Shown here: positions 31,267-39,781 of the stretch, piece by piece
How the letters are laid out: every line of letters starts with the position of its first letter
Position numbering within the stretch: position 1 is the stretch's first letter
Origin: an uncultured Verrucomicrobiales bacterium
GTDB lineage: Bacteria > Verrucomicrobiota > Verrucomicrobiia > Verrucomicrobiales > Akkermansiaceae
DNA: 64,000 nt
Assembly: GCA_937928545.1 (NCBI GenBank)
Contig: CALGJQ010000033.1
Span: forward strand, 1-64,000
Reading direction: 5' to 3'
Translations under genes and position numbers: made by a program
The notes under the pieces: model-generated
Database searches by the model: none
Told to the model about the DNA's origin: nothing
Seen by the model: only the letters and a program-made list of their open reading frames with translations

Positions 31267-31802
31267 CACGGGTTGACTTGTGATTTGTAAATTTGACCAT
31301 CGATACATTTACCGAGCGATTTTCGTAAGCGCTTGAGAAGTCCTTTGACGCCATCAACGGAACGATTATTATTCTCAGCGATTTGAGTTAAAGGAATTCG
31401 TTTAGCATATCGTTGGGCGAGGACGTTTCTATGCTCTGGTTTTAGTTTCGCGAGGCAAGTGCGTAGAGCGTCTAAGCGGGGTGAGATTTCATGGATTTCG
31501 CTCTCTGCAAGCAGCTGCATCCCGGCGATGACATCGGTATCAAAGACAAGAGGCTCGCGCTTCCGATCTCTCAAAAAGCTCATGATTTGAAATCGAGCTG
31601 TCGTGATGGCCCAACCCATGAAGGGTTTTTCAGGATCATAGGTCTCAAAATTTTCCCAAAGAGTAATGTTTGTGAGTTGGAGAATATCGGCTGTGTCTGC
31701 GGCATTGCATACCGAGGCCATGATGTAGCCATAAAGCTGTGATTGGCAGGCGACGAGTTGATCAAGGTACTCTGGTGGGGGGGCTGGAGGGGTAGATGGC
31801 AC
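31266..31802 (-). CDS. ECF RNA polymerase sigma factor (Verrucomicrobia/Rhodopirellula-type)
   Basis: The protein has sigma region 2 (YLDQLVACQSQLYGYI, DTADILQLTNITLWENFETYD, PFMGWAITTARFQIMSFLRD) and region 4 (LDALRTCLAKLKPEHRNVLAQRYAKRIPLTQIAENNNRSVDGVKGLLKRLRKSL shortened here to its ends KLKPEH and VDGVKG). The frame is open from an ATG at 31853. However, the first 30 bases of that frame hold a TGACAC-N15-GGATATTC promoter-like motif shared with three neighbours, and a T run of the upstream terminator touches the ATG. Translation therefore probably starts downstream; GTG at 31802 (178 residues) is the best candidate ahead of region 2. The FecR-LamG gene follows with a one-base overlap. 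It likely directs transcription of the surface cluster and of itself. Confidence 0.85.
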   Translation of the reverse strand: MPSTPPAPPPEYLDQLVACQSQLYGYIMASVCNAADTADILQLTNITLWENFETYDPEKPFMGWAITTARFQIMSFLRDRKREPLVFDTDVIAGMQLLAESEIHEISPRLDALRTCLAKLKPEHRNVLAQRYAKRIPLTQIAENNNRSVDGVKGLLKRLRKSLGKCIDGQIYKSQVNP

Positions 31803-31823
31803 GTTGGGAAGATATTCTACTTT

Positions 31824-31852
31824 GAATATCCTAAAAGCTTTTAAAAGTGTCA
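31824..31852 (-). promoter_or_regulatory. cluster promoter motif, copy 1 (sigma/FecR operon)
   Basis: On the minus strand TGACAC (31852-31847), 15 bases, GG and ATATTC (31829-31824). It has the same sequence and spacing as the copies upstream of the genes starting at 34037, 35030 and 39600. It lies 22 bases before the proposed GTG start at 31802, which implies autoregulation. Confidence 0.72.
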
Positions 31853-31853
31853 T

Positions 31854-31885
31854 AAAAAAGCCGACCCGAGAGATCCCGAGGCGGC
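31854..31885 (-). terminator. probable terminator of the thrombospondin-3-repeat gene
   Basis: Arms around 31860-31866 and 31879-31885 (GCCG...CGGC, extended by CC/GG with a bulge) are followed on the minus strand by six T at 31859-31854. It lies 26-57 bases beyond the stop of the gene ending at 31911. The stem is short, so confidence is moderate. Confidence 0.6.
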
Positions 31886-31910
31886 TAATTTTAGAAACAA
31901 GGAAGGTTTT

Positions 31911-34037
31911 CTAGTTCTCTTCTATCTTAAAGAAGGCCTTTTCTGGGACCGGGTTCGGGGCAAAGTACTGGCCGAGATTGAAAGGATACTCGGAGCTGTC
32001 TCCGGCGGCAGCGGCGGGCACCCCGTCATCCAATTCTTCGGTAAAGTCTAAGAGATCAGGTGAATAGAATAAGGTATAGGTGGCTCCTGGACGGGAATTG
32101 AATGTGAACGTAGCGATGTCTCCCGTCTTCACAAGCTTCGTGATCTGCCCTAAAACTGGTTGATTCCCAGATTGCGTGCTTAAACGAACGTTGTCGAATT
32201 TTGGTTGATCTTGCCCTCCTCCAGGATTGTTGATCCGGATGCGAAGAGCAATCGAACTTGCTGCAGCATTGGTGGTGTAAGTGTAGGACCGAGTGGTGTA
32301 GGCATTCGCGGTGCCTCCATTCTGAGTCACAATAGGATCAAGCTGAATCGGCTCTCCATCATCAAAGATCAGAGAAACAATAAACTCTGAGATCAGATCA
32401 GGACGATTGCTCGTGGAGTCGAATTTGATCGAGAACTGTTGCCCGGTGCTAATGGACGTTTGAATAGCATCAGATTGCACATTCACAACTGAACCAGCAT
32501 TTGCGAAGGCGTAGAAGGAGCCATCGCTTGCTAGGCCGGCGATAGAGTCAAATCCGACAAAGCCATTCTCTTGAGTTGCGGTCCAACCAGGAAGGGTTGC
32601 CGGAGTAGCCGAGTCGTTCGCCGCAAAGCGAGTTCCCGCAGTGCCGCTCCCTGAGGGGTTTGTGGCTCCGGTCACGTCTTCAAATGAGCCGTTTCCAACC
32701 ATTCCACCGATGAGGATTTCAAGGTTTGGAGTGCTGTTCGGGTCATTGGGGTTGGTGCCGAAGGTGACGATTTCTTCGAAGTCGTCAAAGCCATCATCAT
32801 CGGAGTCACTGTCAGCTGGGTCTGTGCCTGCTGCTTTTTCTGCGCCGTCGTTTAGGCCATCTCCATCGATGTCAGGATTCAGAGGGTTGGTTCCATCAAG
32901 GGCTTCTTGTCCATCTTCGACATCATCATCATCCGAATCATTATCTTGAGGATCGGTGCCAGCTGTGAATTCTGCGGCATTGTCTGAGAGGTCGGTGTCA
33001 GGGTCGCCCGCACTGCCGTTTTGGGGATCAGTGGTGCCGTCATCAGTGGGGTCGAGCATGTTGTCGATTTCCCAGTTGTCAGGAAGGCTGTCGTCATCAG
33101 TGTCTGACTTTGAGGGGTCCGTGAGGGTTGCTGAACCGGCGGCGGCATCACGTTCGTCGGAGTCACTAAGGGTGTCGCCGTCTGTATCGATGGCATTGGG
33201 GTTAGTCACAAAGCCGTTGTCACCGTCGATCTCGGCTTTATCGAGAATGGTGTCTCCATCGGAGTCATCGTTGTTAAAATCGGTAGGAGCCCCGCCATTT
33301 CCAACGCCGACAAATTCTCCTGCTTGATTGTAAGGATTCAAAGCTCCAGACTGTTCATCAGCATTGGAGATTCCGTCCCCATCTTCATCGCCACTTGGGT
33401 TAACCCCTGCGAAGGTTCCGCTCACTTGCACTTGGTCGATATAGACCTGATCAACCGCTCCGCCGGTATTGTTAGTGGCAACGATAATGATCTGCACAGA
33501 GGAAGCTAAGGTTGCGGATGTGTATTCTACACCAGTAGCCGTGCGCTGGACCCAAGTGTCAGATGCGGCGTCATCATCAGTTCCGGATATGAGAAGGAGA
33601 TCAGTGGTATCATCTCCGTTGAATCGGACACTGACTGAATAGTCGAATTGCGAACTCGCGGCATTGCGAGCGGTGAAGAGGGAGACATCAAAGGTATCTC
33701 CTTGAGCCACTGGTTGGATGATGGGATCAGAGATGAGAGTTGTGGTTGCGTTATGATTTGCCACCAAGGTGAGTTCACCTTCTTGGGCGCCTAAGCCGGG
33801 CTTATCGACGCCACCAAAGCCGCCCGCTGCGGTGATGTTGAAGTTTGCCATGGTGAATGTCCCCGGATTAGCTGCGCGACGACCATTATCGTTTTGTCTG
33901 GGGGCGTCCGAAGGGTCGTTTGTCTCAAAAGAACCGTTGTTCAGCGAGGCGTCCATGAGCGTTGTCTGAGCCCACGCAGGGAAGCTCGTCGCGCTAAGGA
34001 TCAGGAGGGGTTTAAAGAAACGGAATTTAGTGTACAT
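31911..34037 (-). CDS. secreted protein with thrombospondin type-3 calcium-binding repeats
   Basis: The 708-residue protein starts at ATG 34037 with a signal peptide (YTKFRFFKPLLILSATSFPAWAQ without its last residues, cleavage after AWA). An N-terminal beta-sandwich (about 25-205; GGFGGVDKPGLG, LTLVANHN) is followed by about eight thrombospondin-3-like Asp-rich repeats (about 210-445; DGDGISNADE, DTDGDTLSDSDE, DSDDDGFDDFEE). A second beta-sandwich follows (about 450-630; NGSFEDVTGATNPSGSG, FDNVRLS). The C-terminal module has YTLFYSPDLLDF and ends KAFFKIEEN. Several parts recur in the neighbouring proteins. It is probably displayed on or released from the surface, with calcium-stabilised repeats. 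The longer frame to 34106 is excluded by the promoter motif there. Confidence 0.85.
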   Translation of the reverse strand: MYTKFRFFKPLLILSATSFPAWAQTTLMDASLNNGSFETNDPSDAPRQNDNGRRAANPGTFTMANFNITAAGGFGGVDKPGLGAQEGELTLVANHNATTTLISDPIIQPVAQGDTFDVSLFTARNAASSQFDYSVSVRFNGDDTTDLLLISGTDDDAASDTWVQRTATGVEYTSATLASSVQIIIVATNNTGGAVDQVYIDQVQVSGTFAGVNPSGDEDGDGISNADEQSGALNPYNQAGEFVGVGNGGAPTDFNNDDSDGDTILDKAEIDGDNGFVTNPNAIDTDGDTLSDSDERDAAAGSATLTDPSKSDTDDDSLPDNWEIDNMLDPTDDGTTDPQNGSAGDPDTDLSDNAAEFTAGTDPQDNDSDDDDVEDGQEALDGTNPLNPDIDGDGLNDGAEKAAGTDPADSDSDDDGFDDFEEIVTFGTNPNDPNSTPNLEILIGGMVGNGSFEDVTGATNPSGSGTAGTRFAANDSATPATLPGWTATQENGFVGFDSIAGLASDGSFYAFANAGSVVNVQSDAIQTSISTGQQFSIKFDSTSNRPDLISEFIVSLIFDDGEPIQLDPIVTQNGGTANAYTTRSYTYTTNAAASSIALRIRINNPGGGQDQPKFDNVRLSTQSGNQPVLGQITKLVKTGDIATFTFNSRPGATYTLFYSPDLLDFTEELDDGVPAAAAGDSSEYPFNLGQYFAPNPVPEKAFFKIEEN

Positions 34038-34076
34038 GGTTTGAAGTGTAAATTTGGTGAAGATCTTAGGTAATAG

Positions 34077-34105
34077 GAATATCCAGCCGCCGGCTGGAGG
34101 TGTCA
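34077..34105 (-). promoter_or_regulatory. cluster promoter motif, copy 2 (thrombospondin-3-repeat gene)
   Basis: TGACAC (34105-34100), 15 bases, GG and ATATTC (34082-34077) on the minus strand. The end of the -10-like element is 39 bases from the ATG at 34037. The base before TGACAC makes this copy TTGACAC, so recognition by the housekeeping sigma is also possible. Confidence 0.72.
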
Positions 34106-34162
34106 ACTTTACTCGTTTAATTTGTAGGGAGAATGAAAGGTGTGGAGTTGACTGGATGCGAG

Positions 34163-34193
34163 AAACGTCATCTTCTCAAAGAAGATGACGTTT
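34163..34193 (-). terminator. hairpin after the PEP-CTERM gene, probable terminator
   Basis: A perfect 13-bp stem (34163-34175 with 34181-34193) closes a TCAAA loop. It lies 28 bases beyond the stop of the gene ending at 34221. The T run on the minus strand is only three bases, so efficiency is uncertain. Confidence 0.65.
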
Positions 34194-34220
34194 CAAAAGT
34201 GGAAGAGAAATGTGATTTCT

Positions 34221-35030
34221 CTATCGCTTGCGACGGGCGAAGAACCCGAGAGCGACGAGACTCAAGAGTCCGGTAGAAGGCTCAGGAATAGTGGTGAGCA
34301 CAATGTCATCTAATCCGATTTGGTCATTCCCTGCTGCAGGGTTGATAAGATTAACCTGCACATTGTAGGAATTAAAGTCAGCTGGAACCGCTGCACTCAT
34401 TCCGGTGACTACTTCGTAAACGTTGGCGGCGGTTGGAGTGTAAGTGGAGCTGACAATTTGGAAGTCAGGAGTGGCTCCTCCATTGATGTTCACCAAAGTG
34501 ATCGCGTAGCCGATTGGCAGGAGTCCGCCGTTGCCGTTGGAGATAGCCTCAAAGCTGAAATTGATCGTTTCTCCGGACAAGACAGTTGTTGTGAAGGCTC
34601 CAGAGGGCTGGGTGTCATCAGTTTGGTCCCCTTGTCCAGACCCACCACCACCGGTGCCGGTGGGAGGAGTTGCTCCATTACTGCCATCATTCAGATAGGC
34701 AGTAGCGACCAGGCTGACATTGTCGTTCGTGAGGAGGCCGGGATCTCCAGAGCCTGCGACTTGATCTACGCCACCAAAACCAGTGGGGTCGATGATCCAG
34801 TTTCCGACAAAGAATTCTGGGCCAGTGCTGGCGCGGCGGGTTCCGCCATTCCAGCGGTTTCCGTCGAAGGCTGATCCGGCGGTTTGTGCGGCGGGAAGGG
34901 CTGTATTATCATTCCCAAAGAAGTCGCCATTTTCAGCAGCGCCAAAGATGACGGCTCCTTGACTAGCGAGTGCAGTAAAGCCGAGGGTAATGAGAGTGCC
35001 CGCAGCAGTATTCGATTGTGTGTATTTCAT
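34221..35030 (-). CDS. PEP-CTERM sorting-domain protein
   Basis: The 269-residue protein has an N-terminal signal peptide (about 1-25, cleavage near ALASQGA) and a C-terminal PEP-CTERM signal: IPEPST, a hydrophobic helix and the basic tail RRKR. Exosortase recognises such tails, cuts them and releases or anchors the protein outside the cell. The body is a beta-rich domain with Gly/Asn/Asp-rich loops. Its FGGVDQVAGSGDPG segment and LVATAYLNDG resemble the N-terminal domain of the neighbouring thrombospondin-3-repeat protein, so the two share a domain. No exosortase gene is in the window. A cluster promoter motif lies upstream. Confidence 0.88.
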   Translation of the reverse strand: MKYTQSNTAAGTLITLGFTALASQGAVIFGAAENGDFFGNDNTALPAAQTAGSAFDGNRWNGGTRRASTGPEFFVGNWIIDPTGFGGVDQVAGSGDPGLLTNDNVSLVATAYLNDGSNGATPPTGTGGGGSGQGDQTDDTQPSGAFTTTVLSGETINFSFEAISNGNGGLLPIGYAITLVNINGGATPDFQIVSSTYTPTAANVYEVVTGMSAAVPADFNSYNVQVNLINPAAGNDQIGLDDIVLTTIPEPSTGLLSLVALGFFARRKR

Positions 35031-35121
35031 GGTTAATTTTGATAGTGCGGATGAATTCCAGAGATTGTCCCGCGATCGTAATTCTTATTCAGTGAGTTGA
35101 GTGAAGAACCCATCTACCTTA

Positions 35122-35150
35122 GAATAGCCATGACTGGGCTTGGGGTGTCA
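35122..35150 (-). promoter_or_regulatory. cluster promoter motif, copy 3 (PEP-CTERM gene)
   Basis: TGACAC (35150-35145), 15 bases, GG and CTATTC (35127-35122) on the minus strand. The leader to the ATG at 35030 would be about 85 bases, the longest of the four. Confidence 0.72.
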
Positions 35151-35172
35151 CTTTTCTGGAATTCTTTTTCTT

Positions 35173-38100
35173 CTAACGGGGTTCGATTTTGTAGCGAACA
35201 AACCACTTGGGGGTGGTAGGGATAATCTTCATCCGGTAACTCACGGTGCCATTGGGCGATTGTGAAATTCGTTCGAAGAGCGCATCTCCAGTGCTCCAGT
35301 TCTGAAGATCAGTCGACACTTGAATGATGCCTTGGATGTCTTCAGCGAGGGGATTGAGACCGATGGTTAGAGTAGGGCGGTGGTCAGAATCGAAGTCGGC
35401 TTTGAAGCCGCCTGGTAGGGCGAAGGCGATGATGTCTCCGCCGGGGAAAGGAGTGCCGCCAGAAGTTCCTGGAGTGCCACCGGTTGTGAGACTTGCTCTC
35501 CAGCTAGCGGCTTCATCGTGTGGCGGGCGATTGAAGGGATTAACCAAGACTAAGCTGGCGCCTGATCCATCGGGAGCGGTGGGCCAAGGAGCGGTGTCAT
35601 CATAAGTGAAGCTTTGGATAATGTTTCCGAAGCCATCGAGTAAAGTGACTTCTTCTCCTCCTTTGCTGAGTCCTTCAGTGAAGGTACCGAGGATGCGGAT
35701 TCCGCTGCCATAGCGAGCCTCGAAGGCGGCGGGGCGGCGGACGATCACACCGCGTTCGCCGGGAGCGAGGGTGACATTTCCGAAGGTGAGTTCCACTCCT
35801 GCGGAAAAGGAAGCCCCAATGAGATTTACGGTTTCTGTCGGGTGGGTGTTGATGAGTTCGATGAATTCGAAATCGCCGTTATCGATGTCAGCGATGGCAA
35901 GTTCTGCGGGAGTGCTGGCCGGGAGGGGGTTGTAGTTTAGCTCTGAGATGACGAGGGTTTCGCTGAGTGAGGGGCCCACTTCGTAAAGGTTCGTGCTGCG
36001 AGCGCTCCAGACATCATAAGTGGCGCTTGATTTGGGGTTTGCGATCGTGGGGTCAAGCACGCGGGCGGTGATTTGTTGGGTCTGGCTAAGGGAGAGAGGT
36101 GAACCGTCCCAGAGCAGTGCGGAAGTGCTCGGTCCTCCACCGGGGGCCCGTGGGTCGGTGCCATCGAGGGTGTAGTAGATCGAGCCGCTGCCGGAGAATC
36201 CTGCCGGGGCGATGAGATTGACAGTGGCACCATTTTGGACCGTCCCACTGGCGACGGTGAAGTCTGCTCGAGGAGGAAGCTGCTGATCGAGCCAGTTTCT
36301 GCGCATGATGACCCAGTTTCGGAGATGGTCGACCTCGCTCTGCCAGTGAGCAAAAATATTGGCGGCGGTGGGGGAGATGTCGGGATCAGTAAAGCCGGAA
36401 GTGATGGCGGGATCAGCGAAGTGGTAGAAGTCATTGCTGAAGGGACTTGTCGAAGCAAGAATCCTTGGATTGGGATACTTATTTCCTCCACCGCCGGTTT
36501 GGTTCGCTCCCCAGAAGCTGGCATTCCGCACTGCCGGGCCATTGAGGTCGGTCAGTTTTGCAAAGTAACCATCGATCATGGTGTTGAGATTGGTCGTGGA
36601 ATATTCTTCCTGCAGGACGACGGCGAAGCGGTCGAGATAGAGCTGCATGAAATCAGGGTCCTCGAAAAGGCGATCCCACCAATCGGTATCGAAGAGTCCG
36701 GAGGAGACATTCTCGGCACTCCAGCTTTCTGGGTCTCGTGCCCGGTTGGTGCTGGTGTCGGTCTCCACGCCGATGGCGCGCTCTTGATCCCAGATGGGTC
36801 CGGCTTTGATTTTGCCATCACGTTTTTTGTGGAAGAAGGTGCTAAAGCGCATGGCATCTGGCTCTTTTCCAAAGGTGCGGAAGAGATGGTGGTCGATGAA
36901 TGAATCGACATCGATGTAGTCCGAGTATTTGAGACCGGTCGTGGGGTGAGTGAAGTTCGAGCCGAAGAGTGCATCCTCGAAATCCTGGACGTATCCACGT
37001 AGGAAATCGCGCTGAGTTGTATTGAGCTCCGAGGCGTCTGGTTCAACGTGAACGAGGTAAGAGCCGCTGTTTGAGGGGAGGCTTCGTGAGGTGCGCCAAC
37101 GTTCAGAGCTGCTGCCGCGATCAATCTTGAAGATGTAGCCGCCCGAGATGGCTGCCGGATCGGTATCCGTGGGTTCGAGTTTTTCGACATCGACGCGATC
37201 ATTATCTCGCTTGATGTTTTCAAAGAGAAGATAGACGCCGTAATAATCGCTCTCCTCCAGATCATCGCCGTCTTGGTTAAAGAAGACTTCTACGTAACGG
37301 TAGCGTGGAGCGTAGATGCCCATCTGATTGCTGATGTCGCTGGCGAAGGCATTGCGCATGAGGGCGCGATCAAAGCGGAAGGTGGTCGAGAGAATCCAGT
37401 CTGAATTCCGAGGCATCCCGAGTGGGGCGATTTCCTTATCCTCATCATTTTCATCACGGAATTCCACGCGGTAGTTTGCCTTATCGTATTGGAAACTACT
37501 CGAGCCGCGGCGGTGCCATGCGCCACGCTCGGAGAAGGTGGGCGTTCCGGTGAGTGAAGTTTGACCGCTTGTGGGATCGGGCTCGAAGAGGGTGTATGAG
37601 CAGGTCCGGTAAAGACGGTCTACCGGGTTTCCTTGGCCGTTATTATCGATGACTAGGACGGGGAGATTTGAGGTGAACGAGCTGGCTCCGGAGGCGATTT
37701 TGACAAAGCTCTGGCCCGTAATTTTCCCGATGCCTCCGACGGAGCTGAATGAGCGAGCGCGCACGGTGGTGCTGCCTGAAATGGTCAAGGGGCTGGTGTA
37801 GAGAGGAGAGGCATTCGTCGGAGAACTTCCATCCAAGGTGTAGCGAATGTCTTCGCCGGGGAACTCCGAAGTGAGGGTGAGTGAGAAGTTAGAGGTGAAG
37901 GTTCCGCCATTCATGGAGAAGCTGACGGGGCTGGCTTGCACCTCTGAGTTTGCCTCGCCCGGGGTGGGTTCTTGGAGGATGCCGATGATGGCGGGGTCGC
38001 GTAAGCTGGGGCTTGATTCGTTTGTGAAAAATGCGGTGAGACGTGGAGTGATGAGAAAATCGCTGCTGTTGCTCCCAGCATTGAGAGCGTGGATGGCTAA

Positions 38101-39600
38101 GACATTTTCTCCGTCTACTAGAAAGTCGAGATGGGGTTTTAGTGAGACTTCGGTGAATTCAATTGCGGAGGGGTCTGGGTGATCGGAGCTCGCGGTTGAT
38201 TGGAAGGTGGCTGAGGCGGGAGCGGCCTGTTCTTCGACCCGTTCTCCGTTGAGATAGACGATGAAGCCATCGTCATACTGCAGCTCTAACAGGAGGTCGC
38301 TGACTGTTGTGCGATCGGCTAAGAAGAAGTCCTGCCGTAGGTAGAGTGAGGTCGTGCCGCTGGGGACTGAGGTATCGATGATCCCTGCGTAAGAAGTGCT
38401 ACTTCCAGAGGAGTTTTCATAACCGAAAGGGGTGGAGCCTGTGCTCCAGCTATTGTCATTAAAGTTGGGGTTGAACCAGATGTTGTCGACAGCACTATTG
38501 CTGGGCACGCGGAAGCGAGCTGGGTCGCCCGTGCTGATTATTTCATTCTGATCGGGGCGCGAATTAACAAGGCGGATATTGTCAACCCGTGGTTGATCGT
38601 TGCCATTAGGATTAACGATTTGAAAACGGACTGCCACGGCATTATTTCCTTCCTGAAAATCGTTTGCGATATGGGTGAAACTTTCGGTCGTGTAAGTTCC
38701 CGCACTGGGGCTAGTGATGCTTCTTGACGGGAAATTGCGATCCGTGCCGTCTAGAAAAAGGAGGGAGACGTTGAGGAGGAATTGTCCTCCTGCTTGGTTG
38801 GTCGTGACGTCCATTTCGAGGACCATTTCATCCCCAGCCTGCAGGACTACGGGGATGCCCGACGAGTTAAAGGTTCCGCTTGAGTTGCTGTTTACGAAGG
38901 CGTAGTTCACGCCGTCGCTGGCAGGGGAGCCGTCATCGAAGCCGATGAATCCTGAATTCCAAGTGGCTGTCCAGCCATCGACTGAGGCGGCTTGTCCCGC
39001 GCCATTTGCGGCCCAGCGGGTCGATCCACCTGAGCCGGAAGGATTGCTGGATGGGTTGGTGTCTTCAAAGGAGCCATTCCCGGTAGTGGCATTTCCGTTT
39101 TCAAAATCATTGCCAATGAGCACCGTGGAGAGAGGCGGTGGTGGAGGGGTGAAAAAAGCCAAGCCGTAGGAGACATCAGAAGTGAGTGCGGGAAAATTAG
39201 TCCCTCCGGGGTTGAATTCAGAAAGGAGAGTTCCGGATGGGTCTCGGAATGAAAGGTAATCGCCTCCTGCGCTGAGCTTAAAATTGGTGTGGAGGTTTCC
39301 TCCGGGATCTGGAACTCCATTGCCCGATGCGAAGACCACGAGGAATTCCCCCGCGAGGAGGTCAACTGCGGGAAATGTCCACTTAGAGGGAGCGGCGGGG
39401 TCGTCACTCAAGGTGAAGCCTGACAGTGAGATGGAAGTCGCGTCAGGGTTGTGAATTTCGATCCAATCAGGAGAGTCGCCATTGCCATCGGTGAGAGTTG
39501 AGGAATTCGAAGCCATGAATTCCGTAATCATGGGGGCTGCGATGGCAGAGGGGGCGATCAATGAGCCCAAGACTAGGGCGGATAGAAGTCGAGATGACAT
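35173..39600 (-). CDS. giant secreted CotH-kinase/lamin-tail-domain protein
   Basis: The 1475-residue protein starts at ATG 39600 with a signal peptide (SSRLLSALVLGSLIAPSAIA). Domains in order: lamin-tail (about 24-135; ITEFMASN, DWIEIHNPDA), a beta-sandwich shared with the thrombospondin-3-repeat protein (about 165-350; NGSFEDTNPSSNPSGSG), a PA14-like/beta-sandwich (about 360-530), a chitobiase C-terminal-type domain (RYTLDGSSPT), a CotH kinase domain (about 640-1050; GVYLLFENIKRDNDRVDVEKL, AGPIWDQERAIG), a second chitobiase-type domain (YYTLDGTDPR), a second lamin-tail domain (LVISELNYNPL, WPTAPDGSGASLVL) and a C-terminal module (IQVSTDLQNWS...). CotH proteins are atypical kinases that phosphorylate spore or surface proteins. 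The longer frame to 39663 starts inside its promoter motif. Confidence 0.87.
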   Translation of the reverse strand: MSSRLLSALVLGSLIAPSAIAAPMITEFMASNSSTLTDGNGDSPDWIEIHNPDATSISLSGFTLSDDPAAPSKWTFPAVDLLAGEFLVVFASGNGVPDPGGNLHTNFKLSAGGDYLSFRDPSGTLLSEFNPGGTNFPALTSDVSYGLAFFTPPPPPLSTVLIGNDFENGNATTGNGSFEDTNPSSNPSGSGGSTRWAANGAGQAASVDGWTATWNSGFIGFDDGSPASDGVNYAFVNSNSSGTFNSSGIPVVLQAGDEMVLEMDVTTNQAGGQFLLNVSLLFLDGTDRNFPSRSITSPSAGTYTTESFTHIANDFQEGNNAVAVRFQIVNPNGNDQPRVDNIRLVNSRPDQNEIISTGDPARFRVPSNSAVDNIWFNPNFNDNSWSTGSTPFGYENSSGSSTSYAGIIDTSVPSGTTSLYLRQDFFLADRTTVSDLLLELQYDDGFIVYLNGERVEEQAAPASATFQSTASSDHPDPSAIEFTEVSLKPHLDFLVDGENVLAIHALNAGSNSSDFLITPRLTAFFTNESSPSLRDPAIIGILQEPTPGEANSEVQASPVSFSMNGGTFTSNFSLTLTSEFPGEDIRYTLDGSSPTNASPLYTSPLTISGSTTVRARSFSSVGGIGKITGQSFVKIASGASSFTSNLPVLVIDNNGQGNPVDRLYRTCSYTLFEPDPTSGQTSLTGTPTFSERGAWHRRGSSSFQYDKANYRVEFRDENDEDKEIAPLGMPRNSDWILSTTFRFDRALMRNAFASDISNQMGIYAPRYRYVEVFFNQDGDDLEESDYYGVYLLFENIKRDNDRVDVEKLEPTDTDPAAISGGYIFKIDRGSSSERWRTSRSLPSNSGSYLVHVEPDASELNTTQRDFLRGYVQDFEDALFGSNFTHPTTGLKYSDYIDVDSFIDHHLFRTFGKEPDAMRFSTFFHKKRDGKIKAGPIWDQERAIGVETDTSTNRARDPESWSAENVSSGLFDTDWWDRLFEDPDFMQLYLDRFAVVLQEEYSTTNLNTMIDGYFAKLTDLNGPAVRNASFWGANQTGGGGNKYPNPRILASTSPFSNDFYHFADPAITSGFTDPDISPTAANIFAHWQSEVDHLRNWVIMRRNWLDQQLPPRADFTVASGTVQNGATVNLIAPAGFSGSGSIYYTLDGTDPRAPGGGPSTSALLWDGSPLSLSQTQQITARVLDPTIANPKSSATYDVWSARSTNLYEVGPSLSETLVISELNYNPLPASTPAELAIADIDNGDFEFIELINTHPTETVNLIGASFSAGVELTFGNVTLAPGERGVIVRRPAAFEARYGSGIRILGTFTEGLSKGGEEVTLLDGFGNIIQSFTYDDTAPWPTAPDGSGASLVLVNPFNRPPHDEAASWRASLTTGGTPGTSGGTPFPGGDIIAFALPGGFKADFDSDHRPTLTIGLNPLAEDIQGIIQVSTDLQNWSTGDALFERISQSPNGTVSYRMKIIPTTPKWFVRYKIEPR

Positions 39601-39633
39601 AAAAATAAGGGGAGAGGTGGGGGTTACCCTTTG

Positions 39634-39662
39634 GAGTAGCCTTAGGAGTGGTCGAAGTGTCA
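39634..39662 (-). promoter_or_regulatory. cluster promoter motif, copy 4 (CotH/lamin-tail gene)
   Basis: TGACAC (39662-39657), 15 bases, GG and CTACTC (39639-39634) on the minus strand. The end of the -10-like element is 33 bases from the ATG at 39600. Confidence 0.7.
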
Positions 39663-39781
39663 CAGTTTGTTAGAAAAAAAAGTAAGTCCACTTTAGAGAA
39701 GATTAGACTCTGGGTTCCCCTCGTTAATCAAGTCGGCAACGCTTGCATTTCCTTTCTTCACCTGCTTTACCTCGCTTCCTC

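Noticed and set aside
32700..33420. Tandem DNA repeat in the thrombospondin-3-repeat gene
   Set aside because: The Asp-rich repeats are clear in protein, but codons vary between units and there is no nucleotide-level tandem array.
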